This document shows positions 8,826 to 19,106 of a stretch of DNA of 64,000 nucleotides, in pieces. Source of the DNA: Thiolapillus brandeum (GTDB lineage Bacteria > Pseudomonadota > Gammaproteobacteria > Chromatiales > Chromatiaceae). The DNA lies in the NCBI RefSeq assembly GCF_000828615.1, contig NZ_AP012273.1, positions 2,046,001 to 2,110,000 of the forward strand. Reading direction: 5' to 3'. The notes beneath the pieces are model-generated. The model was given only the letters and a program-made list of their open reading frames with translations, made no database searches and was not told the origin of the DNA. Each line of letters begins with the position of its first letter. Position 1 is the first letter of the stretch. The position numbers and the translations under genes are program-made.

Positions 8826-9119
8826 TCATTTCTCCGGGTCATTTTTTCCCAGACCGCCGATCTTGCTGATGGGAATGACTTCCGCCCTGGGCTTTTCATC
8901 AGTGAAATAGGGGCGTGACTGGGCTTCACCCGCCGCGTCCGCAAGTTCCCTTTCCCGTGCTGCTATGAGACGCAGACACTGGCGGATATCCTCAATGGTA
9001 TTCGCAGAAAGAGGATGTTTCATGGTCTTGAACTCGGGAGTAGTATCCTTGATGATGTTTGCAAGCACTTTGCGCATCACCATCATGATATCTCTTTCCT
9101 TGCGATTTTCTTCACTCAT
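8826..9119 (-). CDS. Conserved small protein of unknown function downstream of rpoS
   Basis: The preferred start at 9119 gives 97 residues (MSEENRKERDIMM...), with a GAGGC ribosome binding site 8-9 bp upstream; an in-frame start at 9152 is less likely. The protein is hydrophilic, mostly predicted helical in the first two thirds, and has no signal peptide, membrane span or motif I recognise. It follows rpoS by 74 bp in the same direction and ends at the two-way terminator. I do not assign a function. Confidence 0.6.
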   Translation of the reverse strand: MSEENRKERDIMMVMRKVLANIIKDTTPEFKTMKHPLSANTIEDIRQCLRLIAARERELADAAGEAQSRPYFTDEKPRAEVIPISKIGGLGKNDPEK

Positions 9120-9193
9120 GGAAAACTGCCTCATAGTATCGATATGCCACAAGGATACCTGAACTCAATCCCTGTAATCCACAGGGAAAGACT

Positions 9194-10096
9194 TCAGTCA
9201 AACAGGGTGTCCACACCAAACCCTTGTTGTTCCAGTATCAGACGCAACCGTCTCAGAGCATCTATCTGAATCTGCCGGACTCTTTCACGGGTGATCCCCA
9301 ACTCCTGCGCAACCTGCTCAAGAGTAGAGTTGTCATAGCCCTGCAGGCCAAATCTGCGCATCACCACCTCCCTCTGGTTGGGTTTGAGTTTCTCCAGCCA
9401 GTGTTCCAGGTGGGCATGTATGTCCTCGGCAAGCAGCTGTTCAGTAGGCTCCTCCGCAGAAGGATCTGCTATGGCATCCACCAGGGGTTTGTCGCTATCC
9501 CGCCCATGGGGGACATCCACTGAGGCAATACGTTCATTGAAGCCCAACATACGCTCCACATCCTCGAGGGGCTTATCCATGAGAGCCGCAATATCCTCGG
9601 CACTGGGCTCATGATCGAGCTCTTGAGAAAGTTGCCGGGCAGCCCTGAGATAGGTATTGATCTCTTTCACCACATGGATAGGCAGACGGATGGTTCGGGT
9701 CTGGTTCATGATGGCCCGCTCGATGGTCTGACGTATCCACCAGGTGGCATAGGTGGAGAACCGGAAACCGCGTTCAGGATCGAATTTTTCCACCGCCCGG
9801 ATCAGGCCGAGATTGCCTTCCTCGATCAGATCCAGCAATGGCAAGCCCCGGTTGAGGTAACGCCGTGAAATCTTGACCACAAGCCGCAGATTGCTCTCTA
9901 TCATGCGCTTGCGTGCGGCATCATCGCCCTGGGCAATAGCGCGGGCCAGTTCCACTTCTTCCACTGCTGTCAGCAGTTTTGCAGCACCAATCTCCCTCAG
10001 ATACAGGCGGGTGGCGTCCATGTCCTCATTCTTGTCAGAAGCTTTCCGCGGCGGTGGCTTTTCCGCCTTGGCTCCACCGGTATCACTTTTTACCAT
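9194..10096 (-). CDS. rpoS: RNA polymerase sigma factor RpoS (sigma-38)
   Basis: The 300-residue protein carries the group 2 sigma-70 layout: region 1.2 ([10 protein letters not shown]), region 2 with [18 protein letters not shown], region 3.0 ([11 protein letters not shown]) and region 4.2 ([20 protein letters not shown]). The short N-terminus and the nlpD-rpoS position identify it as RpoS rather than RpoD. It directs stationary-phase and stress transcription. A strong purine-rich ribosome binding site precedes the ATG. As in other gammaproteobacteria, its main promoter may lie inside nlpD; I did not map it. Confidence 0.96.
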   Translation of the reverse strand: MVKSDTGGAKAEKPPPRKASDKNEDMDATRLYLREIGAAKLLTAVEEVELARAIAQGDDAARKRMIESNLRLVVKISRRYLNRGLPLLDLIEEGNLGLIRAVEKFDPERGFRFSTYATWWIRQTIERAIMNQTRTIRLPIHVVKEINTYLRAARQLSQELDHEPSAEDIAALMDKPLEDVERMLGFNERIASVDVPHGRDSDKPLVDAIADPSAEEPTEQLLAEDIHAHLEHWLEKLKPNQREVVMRRFGLQGYDNSTLEQVAQELGITRERVRQIQIDALRRLRLILEQQGFGVDTLFD

Positions 10097-10177
10097 GCAC
10101 GTCCCCCCTATTGACTTGACTGACCATGCCCCGGGGAACAGGCAGCAAGCCTGCTCCTCCGGTTATACTCAACAATC

Positions 10178-11011
10178 CTACTTCGGCAGGTATTTCAAGG
10201 GATCAACGGGTTTCCCAAACCTGCGTATCTCGAAATACAACAGCGGCGTTCCCTTGTGGGTGACGCCCATGTCGGAGATATGCTGCCCGCGGCTGACCTT
10301 GTCCCCTTCCTTGACCAATAGCCGACTGTTGTGACCGTAAGCACTGAGATACTTATTATTGTGTTTGATGATGATAAGCTGACCATAACCTATCAGTCCA
10401 CTCCCGACGTACACCACTTGCCCAGCCTCGGCCGCCATGATCTTCTGTCCTTTCCGGCCGCCGATCCTGATCCCCCCCTTGGCGGCATCACTGGAAGCAA
10501 AGCGGGACAGAATCCGACCGCGAACCGGCCATTGCCAATGCAGAGCGCCAGATGCTGCTTTGGGTGGCTTCTTCACGGGATGGCTCACCGGGGGAGGCGC
10601 AGTCCTGGGTTTTTTAGGCGCAGTTGCCGGTTTTTCCGTCTTACGCCGGTAAACCGGTTTCTTTGTGCTGCCTTTGGCCGGGGCAGGCTTGCTGTGGCTC
10701 TTGGGAGGTGATAGTCGAATTCGCTGGCCAGGATAAATGGTGTAAGGACTCCTGAGGCCGTTCCAGCGGGCAAGGGTGCGATAATCCAAACCCGCACGCC
10801 AGGCAATGGAATACAGGCTGTCGCCCTTGCGCACCCGATAGTAACCACCATGTTTTCCAGGTACCGGTTTCCTGTGGCTGGTGCTGGCCCGGGTTTTCTT
10901 GTCAGTCACCTTGTGGGTAGCGCAGCCGTTCAGCAGCACTACCGCCAATATTGGTATCAGCATGACGGAAAACAGCCGGATCATGGTGCTCATGGGAGGC
11001 ATCGGGATCAA
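10178..11011 (-). CDS. nlpD: NlpD-like lipoprotein: LysM plus degenerate M23 domain (amidase activator)
   Basis: The 277-residue protein has a lipobox (VVLLNGC), a LysM domain near residues 57-100 (YYRVRKGDSLYSIAWRAG), a Pro/Lys-rich linker and a C-terminal M23 domain. The zinc ligands of active M23 enzymes are missing: the usual HxH is LLYFEIR here, and GIRIGG replaces the Asp motif. This is as expected for NlpD/EnvC activators of cell-wall amidases. The start may be the TTG at 11011 or an ATG at 11002 or 10993; all leave the lipobox intact. It sits just upstream of rpoS, as usual. Confidence 0.92.
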   Translation of the reverse strand: MIPMPPMSTMIRLFSVMLIPILAVVLLNGCATHKVTDKKTRASTSHRKPVPGKHGGYYRVRKGDSLYSIAWRAGLDYRTLARWNGLRSPYTIYPGQRIRLSPPKSHSKPAPAKGSTKKPVYRRKTEKPATAPKKPRTAPPPVSHPVKKPPKAASGALHWQWPVRGRILSRFASSDAAKGGIRIGGRKGQKIMAAEAGQVVYVGSGLIGYGQLIIIKHNNKYLSAYGHNSRLLVKEGDKVSRGQHISDMGVTHKGTPLLYFEIRRFGKPVDPLKYLPK

Positions 11012-11051
11012 AACATCCCCCGCCGCTTTGCGGGAAAGCCACAGGTTGCAT

Positions 11052-11633
11052 TCATTGTATCTTCACCACGATTACTGCCACAAATATGAGCACCACAACG
11101 AACCAGCCGATAACATCCATATACTGATGCAGTTTGTCTTCCATAGGCTTTCCACCCCAGGCCATGAGTCCAGCCACCAGGGAAAAACGTCCGCCCCGGC
11201 CAATCAGGGAAGCCAGGACAAAAGGCAGAAAACTCATGGAAATCACCCCGGCGGTAATGGTGAATACCTTGTAGGGTATGGGAGAAAAACCCGCAACGAA
11301 AATCGCCCAGAAGCCCCACTCATCGAACCAGCTTCGCACCTGCAGATATTTCCCGTAGTATCCGAAATCGTGCAACATGGGCTCTATGAAATCAAATGCC
11401 CACAGGCCTATGAAGTATCCCCCTATGCCGCCTACCACGGATGCCAGGGTGGTTATCAGGGCAAACCACCAGGCCTTATCAGGACGGGCCAGGCTCATGG
11501 GCGCAAGCATCACATCCGGAGGAACCGGAAAAAAAGAGGATTCCGCGAAACTCAGGCCCGCCAGGTACCAGGGTGCCCGGGGATGCCGGGCCCAACGCAT
11601 GGCACGGGCATACAGAGAGGAAAAGAGCTTCAA
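11052..11633 (-). CDS. yqaA: YqaA/DedA-family (SNARE-associated) membrane protein
   Basis: The 193-residue polytopic protein has the VTT/DedA-type core: an early segment with the motif [15 protein letters not shown], a glycine-rich re-entrant segment ([11 protein letters not shown]), and [14 protein letters not shown] later. DedA relatives act in membrane lipid transport and envelope homeostasis; the role of YqaA itself is unclear. The start overlaps the pcm stop by 4 bp, and it lies between pcm and nlpD, a frequent position for this family. Confidence 0.88.
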   Translation of the reverse strand: MKLFSSLYARAMRWARHPRAPWYLAGLSFAESSFFPVPPDVMLAPMSLARPDKAWWFALITTLASVVGGIGGYFIGLWAFDFIEPMLHDFGYYGKYLQVRSWFDEWGFWAIFVAGFSPIPYKVFTITAGVISMSFLPFVLASLIGRGGRFSLVAGLMAWGGKPMEDKLHQYMDVIGWFVVVLIFVAVIVVKIQ

Positions 11634-12265
11634 AGTTCTGTTCCTCCAAGCAGAGGGACGAACTTCACGGGTTCCAACATTTCCGTATCGTAGCCTTTTT
11701 CCGTACGGGTCACCTTGACCAGGGCCTGTGCATTGCCTTGGCCAACAGGAATGATCATGCGCCCTCCCGGCCGAAGTTGATCGACCAGGGCCCGGGGAAT
11801 CCCTTCGGGCGCGGCAGTGACAATGATGCCGTCATAAGGTGAAAACTCCGGAAGCCCCACTCCCCCATCAGAATGCTTGGGATGAATATTGCGCAGTTTG
11901 AGGAGGCGAAACCGCTGCCTGGCCTGTTCCAGCAAAGCGGCAATTCTTTCCACCGTATAAATGCGCCGCACCAGAGGAGCGAGTACGGCTGTCTGGTAAC
12001 CGGACCCCGTCCCTACTTCCAGAACCTTGTCCAGGGTGCCACCTTCAAGCAGTGCTTCCGTCATGCGCGCCACGATGTAGGGCTGGGAAATGGTCTGGGC
12101 GCGTCCGATGGGTAAAGCGGTATTTTCGTAGGCACGGCTGGCGAGAGCCTCATCCACGAAGATATGCCGTGGCACCCGGGCCATGACCTGCAATACCCGC
12201 TCGTCCCGTATCCCCTCGTCCCGCAACTGCCGCATCAGGCGCTCGCGGGTGCGTTCCGAAGTCAT
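11630..12265 (-). CDS. pcm: Protein-L-isoaspartate O-methyltransferase
   Basis: The protein (211 residues from the ATG at 12265) carries the SAM-binding motif [16 protein letters not shown] and the family segment [19 protein letters not shown]. It methylates isoaspartyl residues in aged proteins and so starts their repair. A GTG at 12295 would add 10 residues; the ATG has a GGACAGG site upstream and fits homologues better. It lies between surE and yqaA, the standard order surE-pcm-nlpD-rpoS. Confidence 0.95.
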   Translation of the reverse strand: MTSERTRERLMRQLRDEGIRDERVLQVMARVPRHIFVDEALASRAYENTALPIGRAQTISQPYIVARMTEALLEGGTLDKVLEVGTGSGYQTAVLAPLVRRIYTVERIAALLEQARQRFRLLKLRNIHPKHSDGGVGLPEFSPYDGIIVTAAPEGIPRALVDQLRPGGRMIIPVGQGNAQALVKVTRTEKGYDTEMLEPVKFVPLLGGTEL

Positions 12266-12299
12266 GCCCTGTCCATTCTGCGCAAAGCTGATCACTGTT

Positions 12300-13043
12300 T
12301 CAGTTCTCCAGCCAGTCTTTCAGGGAAGCCATGGCCTGATTCCGGGTCAAATCCACATGCAGGGGCGTGATGCTCACATAGCCCTGGCGCAGGGCATGAA
12401 AATCAGTGCCCGGTCCGGCATCCTGCTCCGGCCCTGCAGGTCCTACCCAGTAGATAGGGCGTCCCCGGGGATCCAGCTCCCGCACCACGGGCTCCGCCTT
12501 GTGGCGATGACCAAGGCGGGTGATCTGAATACCCCGTATGTCCTCCATGGGAAGATCAGGCACGTTCACATTGAGAATGGCTTCCGCGGTAAGGGGCTTT
12601 TGCTGCAGACGCCGGACGAGTTGCAGGGCGATCCCGGCACCCGTATCAAAATGACGTGGATTGTGCGAGGCCATGGATACCGCCATGGCGGGATAGCCGA
12701 GAAACCGCCCTTCCGTTGCTGCCGCCACGGTACCGGAATAGATAACGTCATCTCCCATGTTGGCGCCGGCATTGATCCCGGCAACCACCATGTCCGGCTC
12801 TTCCTCCAGCAAACCGGTAATGGCCAGATGCACACAATCCGTTGGTGTGCCTTCCACTCGAATGAAGCCACTGTCCGTGTTGTGCGCCCGGATGGGCATT
12901 TCCAGGGTCAGGGAATTGCTGGCGCCACTACGGTCTCTATCCGGCGCCACCACCACCACATCCGCCACAGACTCCAGGGCGGCAGCCAGGGCTTTGAGGC
13001 CCGGCGCCTGGTAACCGTCATCATTGCTCAAGAGTATCCGCAT
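12300..13043 (-). CDS. surE: 5'/3'-nucleotidase SurE
   Basis: The 247-residue protein starts [15 protein letters not shown], the metal-binding DD motif of SurE, and contains [10 protein letters not shown] and [15 protein letters not shown] near residues 87-105. SurE is a metal-dependent nucleotidase with a role in stationary-phase survival. It is the first gene of the leftward surE-pcm-yqaA-nlpD-rpoS cluster, divergent from the Smr gene by 100 bp. Confidence 0.96.
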   Translation of the reverse strand: MRILLSNDDGYQAPGLKALAAALESVADVVVVAPDRDRSGASNSLTLEMPIRAHNTDSGFIRVEGTPTDCVHLAITGLLEEEPDMVVAGINAGANMGDDVIYSGTVAAATEGRFLGYPAMAVSMASHNPRHFDTGAGIALQLVRRLQQKPLTAEAILNVNVPDLPMEDIRGIQITRLGHRHKAEPVVRELDPRGRPIYWVGPAGPEQDAGPGTDFHALRQGYVSITPLHVDLTRNQAMASLKDWLEN

Positions 13044-13130
13044 GGTGCGATTTTAACCGAAACAGGACTGTGCCACACACATGAATACCCTGCAGACAAC
13101 ACCCATTCCCGATGAACTGGACTCCCTCGG

Positions 13131-13136
13131 GTATAA
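13131..13136 (+). promoter_or_regulatory. Candidate -10 hexamer (TATAAT) for the Smr gene
   Basis: A perfect TATAAT lies 8 bp before the preferred ATG at 13144. No good -35 was found at normal spacing. If it is used, the transcript would have almost no leader. Confidence 0.4.
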
Positions 13137-13143
13137 TCGCTTC

Positions 13144-13674
13144 ATGAGTGGCACAGATAACTCAGGTGACGACGAATTCAGCGCATTCCAGGAAGCCATG
13201 CAGGGAGTGACCCCCCTGGAGCATGACAAGGCTTCACCCTGGAAACAGCGCAAGCGCCCGGTGCCTCTGGAACACAGCCCTGACGGCAGCGCACCGGGAG
13301 ACGAGTTTGCTGACACCTCGGAAGACACCCCGGACTTCCTGGAATTTCGCCGCCCGGGGATACAGCACCGCCTCTGGTCCGATTTGCAGCGCGGGGTACT
13401 CCAACCCGAAGCCACTCTGGACCTTCATGGCATGCGCGTGCGTGACGCCCGCCAGGCCCTGGCGCAGTTCCTCAATCAGAGCCTGGCTGGCCGGAAGCGC
13501 TGCGTACGCATCATCCATGGCAAAGGCCGGGGCTCGTCACAGCAACCGGTGTTGAAACAGCGGCTCAATCAGTGGCTTCCGCAGAAGAAAGAAGTATTGG
13601 CCTACTGTTCGGCCCCCCGTTGGGATGGGGGCACAGGTGCCGCCTATGTGCTGCTGTCACGCAAGTGGGGATAG
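13144..13674 (+). CDS. Smr-domain protein (SmrA/YdaL type)
   Basis: From the ATG at 13144 the product is 176 residues, with an acidic N-terminal half and a C-terminal Smr domain (TLDLHGMRVRDARQAL, then RIIHGKGRG and GGTGAAYVLL). Smr domains are endonucleases acting on nucleic acids, mostly RNA, in translation quality control; for this small form the target is unknown. A longer in-frame start at 13081 exists, but homologues begin near DEFSAFQEAM, and TATAAT lies inside the longer version. It is divergent from surE. Confidence 0.88.
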   Translation: MSGTDNSGDDEFSAFQEAMQGVTPLEHDKASPWKQRKRPVPLEHSPDGSAPGDEFADTSEDTPDFLEFRRPGIQHRLWSDLQRGVLQPEATLDLHGMRVRDARQALAQFLNQSLAGRKRCVRIIHGKGRGSSQQPVLKQRLNQWLPQKKEVLAYCSAPRWDGGTGAAYVLLSRKWG

Positions 13675-13824
13675 ACCCGCTGCCGTCATTGTCAGACCTG
13701 CCCCTGAATGGAATTTGATTGAAAAATCGTGACATCACTTCATTGGAAAAGATGGCGATGACACCTCCATGGCCGTCAGGTCAACAGTACCCGGATTCAC
13801 CCCGAACATTACCCTATGACAGCT

Positions 13825-13853
13825 TTGGTCCATGGAGCCTCATTTGCTAGAAT
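13825..13853 (+). promoter_or_regulatory. Sigma-70-type promoter for the CZB gene
   Basis: TTGGTC (13825-13830), a 17-bp spacer, and TAGAAT (13848-13853) with an extended -10 TGC just before it make a plausible promoter about 110 bp upstream of the CZB start. The rest of the 290-bp gap 13675-13964 shows no gene, and I could not fit it to a known riboswitch. Confidence 0.55.
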
Positions 13854-13964
13854 GGCCCACCTTACGCAGCCTGGGATCTGCCAGGAGTGGCTTTGTGGCT
13901 AGGCAGTCAATGACTGAATTCGGGGCAGAAAACCCGATGGAAACCGGATACTGAGAGACTGGAG

Positions 13965-14420
13965 ATGCAGGAAAAAAAGAAAGCACTGATTGGTAAACTT
14001 CGAGATGCCAAGAAAGCGCACCGCCGTTGGGTCAGCAATGCGCAAATCCTTATGCAGGGTGTACCGGTCAAAAACGACCAGTTGCCCTTGAATGAAACAG
14101 AATGCGGTTTCGGAAACTGGTATTATGGCGAAGGTCAGGCACTGCGCGGCTATCCGGTTTTCCGCGACATCGAAGCCCCCCATACCGCCCTGCACACGAC
14201 TTATCTACAGATATTCGACCTGCTGTTTCGCGAGCGTAAAGTATCCCTGTTCAATCGGATGCTGGGCAGAAAAGCAGAACCCTCTCCGGCGGAACTGGAA
14301 AGTGCCAGAAGGTTGTTCACGGTGCTAAACACGGAATCACATAAGATCATGGATCTTCTTGAAGAGTTGGAAGACCTGATCATCTCCATGGATGACGACA
14401 GGTTCAACGACCTTTTCTGA
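13965..14420 (+). CDS. Stand-alone CZB (chemoreceptor zinc-binding) domain protein
   Basis: The 151-residue protein has the CZB hallmark residues: an early His in KAHRRWVSN (about residue 19), the CGFGNWYYG motif near residue 46, and a later His in the segment around residue 71. CZB domains bind zinc through one Cys and three His residues and usually sit at the C-terminus of chemoreceptors or diguanylate cyclases, where zinc alters signalling. Here there is no receptor, cyclase or membrane part, so it would act in trans or as a zinc sensor. It converges on truD with 12 bp between. Confidence 0.8.
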   Translation: MQEKKKALIGKLRDAKKAHRRWVSNAQILMQGVPVKNDQLPLNETECGFGNWYYGEGQALRGYPVFRDIEAPHTALHTTYLQIFDLLFRERKVSLFNRMLGRKAEPSPAELESARRLFTVLNTESHKIMDLLEELEDLIISMDDDRFNDLF

Positions 14421-14432
14421 GTAAGACGCCTG

Positions 14433-15455
14433 TCAGGCCAGTATCTCGCCCATGACTACCGTGGCATAACTGCCGGAGTCCAGGCTGAACCGAACCTCCA
14501 GGTCTGCTCCCTGAAGGCTCCATTGCAGATCCCTGACACGAACCCCCAGGGCACGGCGATCATGCTCCAGGCCAAAGCGTTGCAGACCATCTATCCAGGC
14601 CTGCTGCTCCGCCAGCACCGACTGTTCCAGAGCCAGGGCCGCTCCCTGCGGTTCCAGAGCCCGTCCGGCACAACCGCAGAGGGGCCCTGTGACATGCACC
14701 TCCTGGCGCTGCAACCGACCGGGCAGCACTTCATCATTCTCTGCCCGGAACTGCCCCGAAGCCCCCGCCAGCTGCATCACATCCCCATCGATGATCTGAT
14801 TCCATGTCCCTTGTCGTACCCGTTCCGCCAACACCAGGTTGAACAGCCAGGAACGGGCAGCCGAAAGCCAGATGCTGCGCTTGTCCCGGCGCACTTTCTT
14901 CCTCTCTCCGGCAAACAAGGCCCGGGCATGGGCCAGGTTGCCACCCTCCCGGCCAAACCTCTGGCTGCCAAAATAGTTGGGTACGCCGGCTGACGTGATC
15001 TGTTCCAAACGTGTTTCCAGCAGTGCCGCATCACCCCGGAAATCATGGATACGCAAATGGAAATGATTACCCCGGAGAGCTCCCCGGCGCAGTTTGCGAT
15101 GATGGCGGTGGGCTTGCAGCACCTCGAGGTTGTCGCCTTCAAGAGCCGTCCAGTCAGGATCGTCTTTGCCAGGCAGATGAACGGAGAAGGTTTGAGTGGT
15201 GACGGCCACCCGATCCTTGAGACCGGCATAGCTGACATCCCGGGGGCGCACCCCGGCAAGACGTGCGATGTGGCCGGCCACTTCCGCCGTATTGAGGTTG
15301 CGCTTGCGAATCTTCAGCAAAACATGCTCGCCTTCACCCGAGGGATGCAGACCCAGATCCTCGATGACCTCAAAATCCGCGGCGCTGGCTCTCAAGCTGC
15401 CGGTTCCCGCAGCGCCGCCCCAGGCCCGGGGCAATCCGGCCACAGGGTCACTCAT
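14433..15455 (-). CDS. truD: tRNA pseudouridine(13) synthase TruD
   Basis: From the ATG at 15455 the product has 340 residues. It carries the catalytic motif [13 protein letters not shown], in which the Asp is the nucleophile, and the segment [13 protein letters not shown], both specific for TruD, which makes pseudouridine at position 13 of tRNA-Glu. A longer start at 15482 has no homology support. It overlaps the ispF stop by 8 bp, as in the common ispF-truD pair. Confidence 0.95.
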   Translation of the reverse strand: MSDPVAGLPRAWGGAAGTGSLRASAADFEVIEDLGLHPSGEGEHVLLKIRKRNLNTAEVAGHIARLAGVRPRDVSYAGLKDRVAVTTQTFSVHLPGKDDPDWTALEGDNLEVLQAHRHHRKLRRGALRGNHFHLRIHDFRGDAALLETRLEQITSAGVPNYFGSQRFGREGGNLAHARALFAGERKKVRRDKRSIWLSAARSWLFNLVLAERVRQGTWNQIIDGDVMQLAGASGQFRAENDEVLPGRLQRQEVHVTGPLCGCAGRALEPQGAALALEQSVLAEQQAWIDGLQRFGLEHDRRALGVRVRDLQWSLQGADLEVRFSLDSGSYATVVMGEILA

Positions 15456-15936
15456 GCAACAAAACCACGGCATGGGCGGCAATACCTTCTTCCCGCCCGG
15501 TAAAACCCATCTTTTCCGTTGTCGTGGCCTTCACATTGACCCGGGAAGCTGCCACCTGAAGATCCTCGGCAAGACGTTCACACATGTCTGGAATATGTTC
15601 CCCCAACCGTGGCCTCTGGGCAATGACCGTGGCATCCACATTGCCTATGCGCAGGCCGGCGAGGTGGAGCGTCTCCACCACCTTGCGCAACAGCACCCGG
15701 CTGTCCACATCCTTCCAGGCATCATCGCTATCCGGGAAATGGCGCCCGATATCCCCAAGACCCGCACCGCCCAGCAGGGCATCACAAAGAGCGTGAATGA
15801 GCACATCGCCATCGGAGTGGGCGATCAGTCCCTGCTCATGGGGAATGCGCACCCCACCCAAAACCACGTGGTCCCCGGAGCCGAAACGATGGGCGTCATA
15901 ACCGTGGCCAATACGCATTTCACTTGCGCTTGGCAT
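15448..15936 (-). CDS. ispF: 2-C-methyl-D-erythritol 2,4-cyclodiphosphate synthase
   Basis: The 162-residue protein has the zinc-binding [11 protein letters not shown] motif at the N-terminus and [18 protein letters not shown] near residue 37. IspF closes the cyclodiphosphate ring in the MEP route to isoprenoids. The start may be 15936 (17-bp overlap with der) or 15918 (MRIGHGYD). Its usual partner ispD is not adjacent; der occupies that place, so the MEP genes are dispersed here. Confidence 0.96.
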   Translation of the reverse strand: MPSASEMRIGHGYDAHRFGSGDHVVLGGVRIPHEQGLIAHSDGDVLIHALCDALLGGAGLGDIGRHFPDSDDAWKDVDSRVLLRKVVETLHLAGLRIGNVDATVIAQRPRLGEHIPDMCERLAEDLQVAASRVNVKATTTEKMGFTGREEGIAAHAVVLLHE

Positions 15937-17308
15937 GTTTCATCAGGCGCCGGCGCTTCTGCTGCTGGCGCGTGGTCAGTTTGTTGCGCCGCCCCTTGAA
16001 AGGGTTGTCGCCGGTGCGGAACTCGATACGCACTGGTGTGCCCCAAAGCTTGAAGGCTTTGCGGAAACGGTTCATCAGGTAGCGCTGGTAACTGGCAGGC
16101 ACGGCGTCCGTCTGGTTGCCATGAATGACGATGATGGGCGGATTCTTGCCTCCCTGGTGCGCATAGCGGAGCTTGATGCGCCGCCCCCTGGCCATGGGCG
16201 GCTGATGTTCCATGACCGCCTGCTCGAGAATATGGGTCAGATCTGAAGTCTTGAGATCGGACACCGAAGCCCGGTAGGCGGCATCCACCGCCTTCATCAG
16301 ATGCCCCACTCCGGTGCCATGCAGGGCGGAAATAAACATCACCTCGGCAAAAGCCAGGAAAGGCAGCTTGCGCTCCAGTTCTGACTTGACGCGGTCACGC
16401 TCATCGCTCTGCAGTCCGTCCCATTTGTTGATTACCACCACCAGGGCGCGACCACTTTGCACCACATGGCCTGCCAGGGTGGCATCCTGCTCGGAAACAC
16501 CCTGATGGGCGTCCAGGACCAGTAACACCACGTTGGCCGCTTCCATGGTCTGCAGGGTCTTGATGATGCTGAACTTCTCGATGGCTTCGCTGATGCGTGC
16601 CCGGCGGCGTACCCCTGCGGTATCAATGAGGGTGTAGGTTCTGCCCTGATGTTCAAAGGGTACACGAATACTGTCCCGGGTAGTGCCCGGTTTGTCGAAG
16701 GCGACCAGGCGCTCTTCGCCGATAAGCCGGTTGATCAGGGTGGACTTGCCCACATTGGGGCGCCCCACCACGGCAATCTGCACCCCGGCACGGGCCTCTT
16801 CCGGTGATTCTTCAGCCGGGGGAAACGTATCCAGAACACGGTTGATCAGGGGTTTGACACCACCGCCATGGGCCGCAGATATGGCCACTGGCTCGCCCAG
16901 ACCCATGGCATGGAACTCTGCGGTGGCCAGATCCCGATCCAGGGATTCCGACTTGTTGGCCACCACGGTCACCGGTTTGCCGGTCTTGCGCAGCTCAGCA
17001 GCTATTTGTTCATCGGCCCCGGCCAGGCCATCCCGGGCATCCACCAGGTAAAAGACATGATCGGCTTCTTCGATGGCCAGACGCACCTGCTTGTCCATGA
17101 GCACTTCGACGCCTTCCCGCTCACCGCTGATACCACCGGTATCCACTACCACGTAGGGCCGATTGCCCAACTGGCCGACACCATACTGACGATCCCGGGT
17201 CAGACCGGGCTGATCCGCCACCAGGGCGTCCCGGCTCCGGGTGAGGCGGTTGAAGAGCGTGGATTTTCCCACATTGGGGCGGCCCACCAGGGCGATAACG
17301 GGAAGCAT
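15920..17308 (-). CDS. der: Ribosome-assembly GTPase Der (EngA)
   Basis: The 462-residue protein has two tandem GTPase domains, each with a [10 protein letters not shown]-loop (near residues 8 and 186), G2-G4 motifs (DTGG, NKSE; DTAGVRR, NKWD), and a C-terminal KH-like domain. Der acts in 50S subunit maturation. It follows bamB by 3 bp, and its stop overlaps the ispF start region, so it bridges two conserved gene groups. Confidence 0.97.
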   Translation of the reverse strand: MLPVIALVGRPNVGKSTLFNRLTRSRDALVADQPGLTRDRQYGVGQLGNRPYVVVDTGGISGEREGVEVLMDKQVRLAIEEADHVFYLVDARDGLAGADEQIAAELRKTGKPVTVVANKSESLDRDLATAEFHAMGLGEPVAISAAHGGGVKPLINRVLDTFPPAEESPEEARAGVQIAVVGRPNVGKSTLINRLIGEERLVAFDKPGTTRDSIRVPFEHQGRTYTLIDTAGVRRRARISEAIEKFSIIKTLQTMEAANVVLLVLDAHQGVSEQDATLAGHVVQSGRALVVVINKWDGLQSDERDRVKSELERKLPFLAFAEVMFISALHGTGVGHLMKAVDAAYRASVSDLKTSDLTHILEQAVMEHQPPMARGRRIKLRYAHQGGKNPPIIVIHGNQTDAVPASYQRYLMNRFRKAFKLWGTPVRIEFRTGDNPFKGRRNKLTTRQQQKRRRLMKHAKRK

Positions 17309-17311
17309 GGC

Positions 17312-18481
17312 TTATTCTTCCGGGAGCCCCAGCGCCACCAGCCTGCCACCACTGGTAAGGACATACAGTACATCGTCCACGACCAGGGGCGCGGCAACGA
17401 TGGCGTCACCCATATCCATGCGCGCCGCCATGGATCCGTCCGCGGAAGACAGCCAATGCACATAACCCTCATTGTCGCCAACCACCGTGTAGTCTCCCTG
17501 AAGGGCTGGCGCAGTGATTCCCCGGTTCTGAAGATCCTGCTGACGCCAGCGCGCCGCCCCGGAATCCGGATCCAGGGACCAGACATGCCCCCGGGCATCG
17601 GTAACCGCCAGTTGCTGCCAGTTGGCTGCCATATTGTTGTACACGGACATCTTCCGTTTCCAGAAAACCTTGCCGCTGCCTTCTCCCAGGGCAGCCACAT
17701 CACCCTGGTAAGCCGCGCCATAGACCGTGCCACTATAGACCAGGGGATCAGCGTCCACATCCACCATGCGTTCCAGTTCTGAACGGCCACTGGGCACGGT
17801 AATATGCTTTTCCCATTCCAGCAGGCCGCTGTCCAGGGACAACGCCACCATCTTGCCGCCCGCCAGACCACAGTACACCGTCCCCCCACTGATCACCGGA
17901 CTGCTGCTGCCACGCAGGGTGAGCACGGGCACCTTGTGATCATAGAGCCAAAGCTGTTCACCATTCACGGCACTCAGACCAAAGAGCTTGCCATCTGCCG
18001 TATGCACTACCACCACGTCGTCGCTCACAGCCGGGGCAGCCAGTATCTCGCTGGTCAGGTCCTTGCTCCATCGCGCTTCCCCGGAATCTGCGGCATAGGC
18101 CGCTACCTGGGCTTCCCGGGTGCCAATAACCACCAGCCCATTGCCGGCGCCTGGGCCTGCAGATGCAGGCAGCCCCGTTTCCAGTTGCCAGGACAGAGCG
18201 CCGGTTTGGGCATCCACAGCATACAAATCCCCTTCCTCATTGACGGCGTAAAGCATGCCGTCAACCACCGTTGGCGCAAGACGGCTGTATGCCGTTCCGG
18301 TATCGCCAATGTCCATGCTCCAGCGTTGTTGCGGCTTGATAACGGGCGTGAAATCCACCAGCTCGGCAGGCTCCAGGGAAGGATCATCCCCCGCGAACCA
18401 GGTAGTGGGATCAGCCATGGTGCCGCAGCCGCCCAGGATCCCGGCCAGCAGTGGCAACAGAAGCCAGCGCATGATGTTCAT
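17312..18481 (-). CDS. bamB: Outer-membrane assembly lipoprotein BamB
   Basis: The 389-residue protein has a lipoprotein signal ending in ILGGC and then PQQ-type beta-propeller repeats, with Trp/Gly motifs such as GALSWQLETG, GEARWSKDL and GEQLWLYDH. BamB is the propeller subunit of the Bam complex that inserts outer-membrane proteins. It lies between yfgM and der as in most gammaproteobacteria, with no gap to yfgM. The start may be 18481 or the Met at 18472. Confidence 0.95.
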   Translation of the reverse strand: MNIMRWLLLPLLAGILGGCGTMADPTTWFAGDDPSLEPAELVDFTPVIKPQQRWSMDIGDTGTAYSRLAPTVVDGMLYAVNEEGDLYAVDAQTGALSWQLETGLPASAGPGAGNGLVVIGTREAQVAAYAADSGEARWSKDLTSEILAAPAVSDDVVVVHTADGKLFGLSAVNGEQLWLYDHKVPVLTLRGSSSPVISGGTVYCGLAGGKMVALSLDSGLLEWEKHITVPSGRSELERMVDVDADPLVYSGTVYGAAYQGDVAALGEGSGKVFWKRKMSVYNNMAANWQQLAVTDARGHVWSLDPDSGAARWRQQDLQNRGITAPALQGDYTVVGDNEGYVHWLSSADGSMAARMDMGDAIVAAPLVVDDVLYVLTSGGRLVALGLPEE

Positions 18482-19102
18482 CTAACCACCCAGTTCCTGA
18501 AGCTTCATGTTCACCAGGGTCGGGTTGCTCACTCCCTTCTTCAGCGCCATGGCAAAATCGCTCCGGGCGCCTTCCCGGTCACCGCGGGCCAGCTTCACTT
18601 CCGCCTGAATGCTGAGAAACTCACCCTGCCAGGAGTCATCAGCAGGATTCGCGGCCAGGCTGGCTGCCTCATCCAGGGCATTCATGTCCAGCATCAGGCG
18701 TGCCAGGCGCACTTTGGCCAGCTTGCCAATAGCCTCATCACTGGCGTTGTCCATGACCCATTGAAGACGCACTCTGGCCTTGTCCTTGTCTCCTGCTTCC
18801 AGTTGCATGCGGGCCAGGTCCAGGGCAGTGAACAGGGCATAGGTGGAGTCCTGGTAAGCACTGATCAGGGCATCGCCCCGCTGCACCGCCTTTTCCAGGT
18901 CACCGCTGCGCGCCGCCATGGCAAAACCTTCGTAATTCGCAGAGGCGTTTTCAGCCTGCACGCGCTGGTACTCGATCCAGCCCTTGCCGCCGCCAACCAC
19001 CGCCAAGCCCAGGACGATGCCGCCAATGGCGGCCTTGCCGTTTTCCTTCCACCATTTCTTTATGGCTTCGACCTGTTCTTCTTCTGTCTGATAAGTACTC
19101 AC
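18482..19102 (-). CDS. yfgM: YfgM-type ancillary SecYEG/TPR protein
   Basis: With a GTG start at 19102, preceded by GGAGA, the protein is 206 residues. It has a cytoplasmic N-terminus (EEEQVEAIKKWWKENGK), one membrane anchor (GGIVLGLAVVGGG) and a periplasmic TPR-like region. YfgM joins the Sec translocon and periplasmic chaperones. A longer reading from a TTG at 19117 overlaps hisS and is less likely. The neighbours hisS and bamB are the standard ones. Confidence 0.92.
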   Translation of the reverse strand: MSTYQTEEEQVEAIKKWWKENGKAAIGGIVLGLAVVGGGKGWIEYQRVQAENASANYEGFAMAARSGDLEKAVQRGDALISAYQDSTYALFTALDLARMQLEAGDKDKARVRLQWVMDNASDEAIGKLAKVRLARLMLDMNALDEAASLAANPADDSWQGEFLSIQAEVKLARGDREGARSDFAMALKKGVSNPTLVNMKLQELGG

Positions 19103-19106
19103 TCGA

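Noticed and set aside
13854-13964. A c-di-GMP riboswitch in the leader of the CZB gene
   Set aside because: I looked for the conserved GEMM stems and tetraloop-receptor parts and could not fit them.
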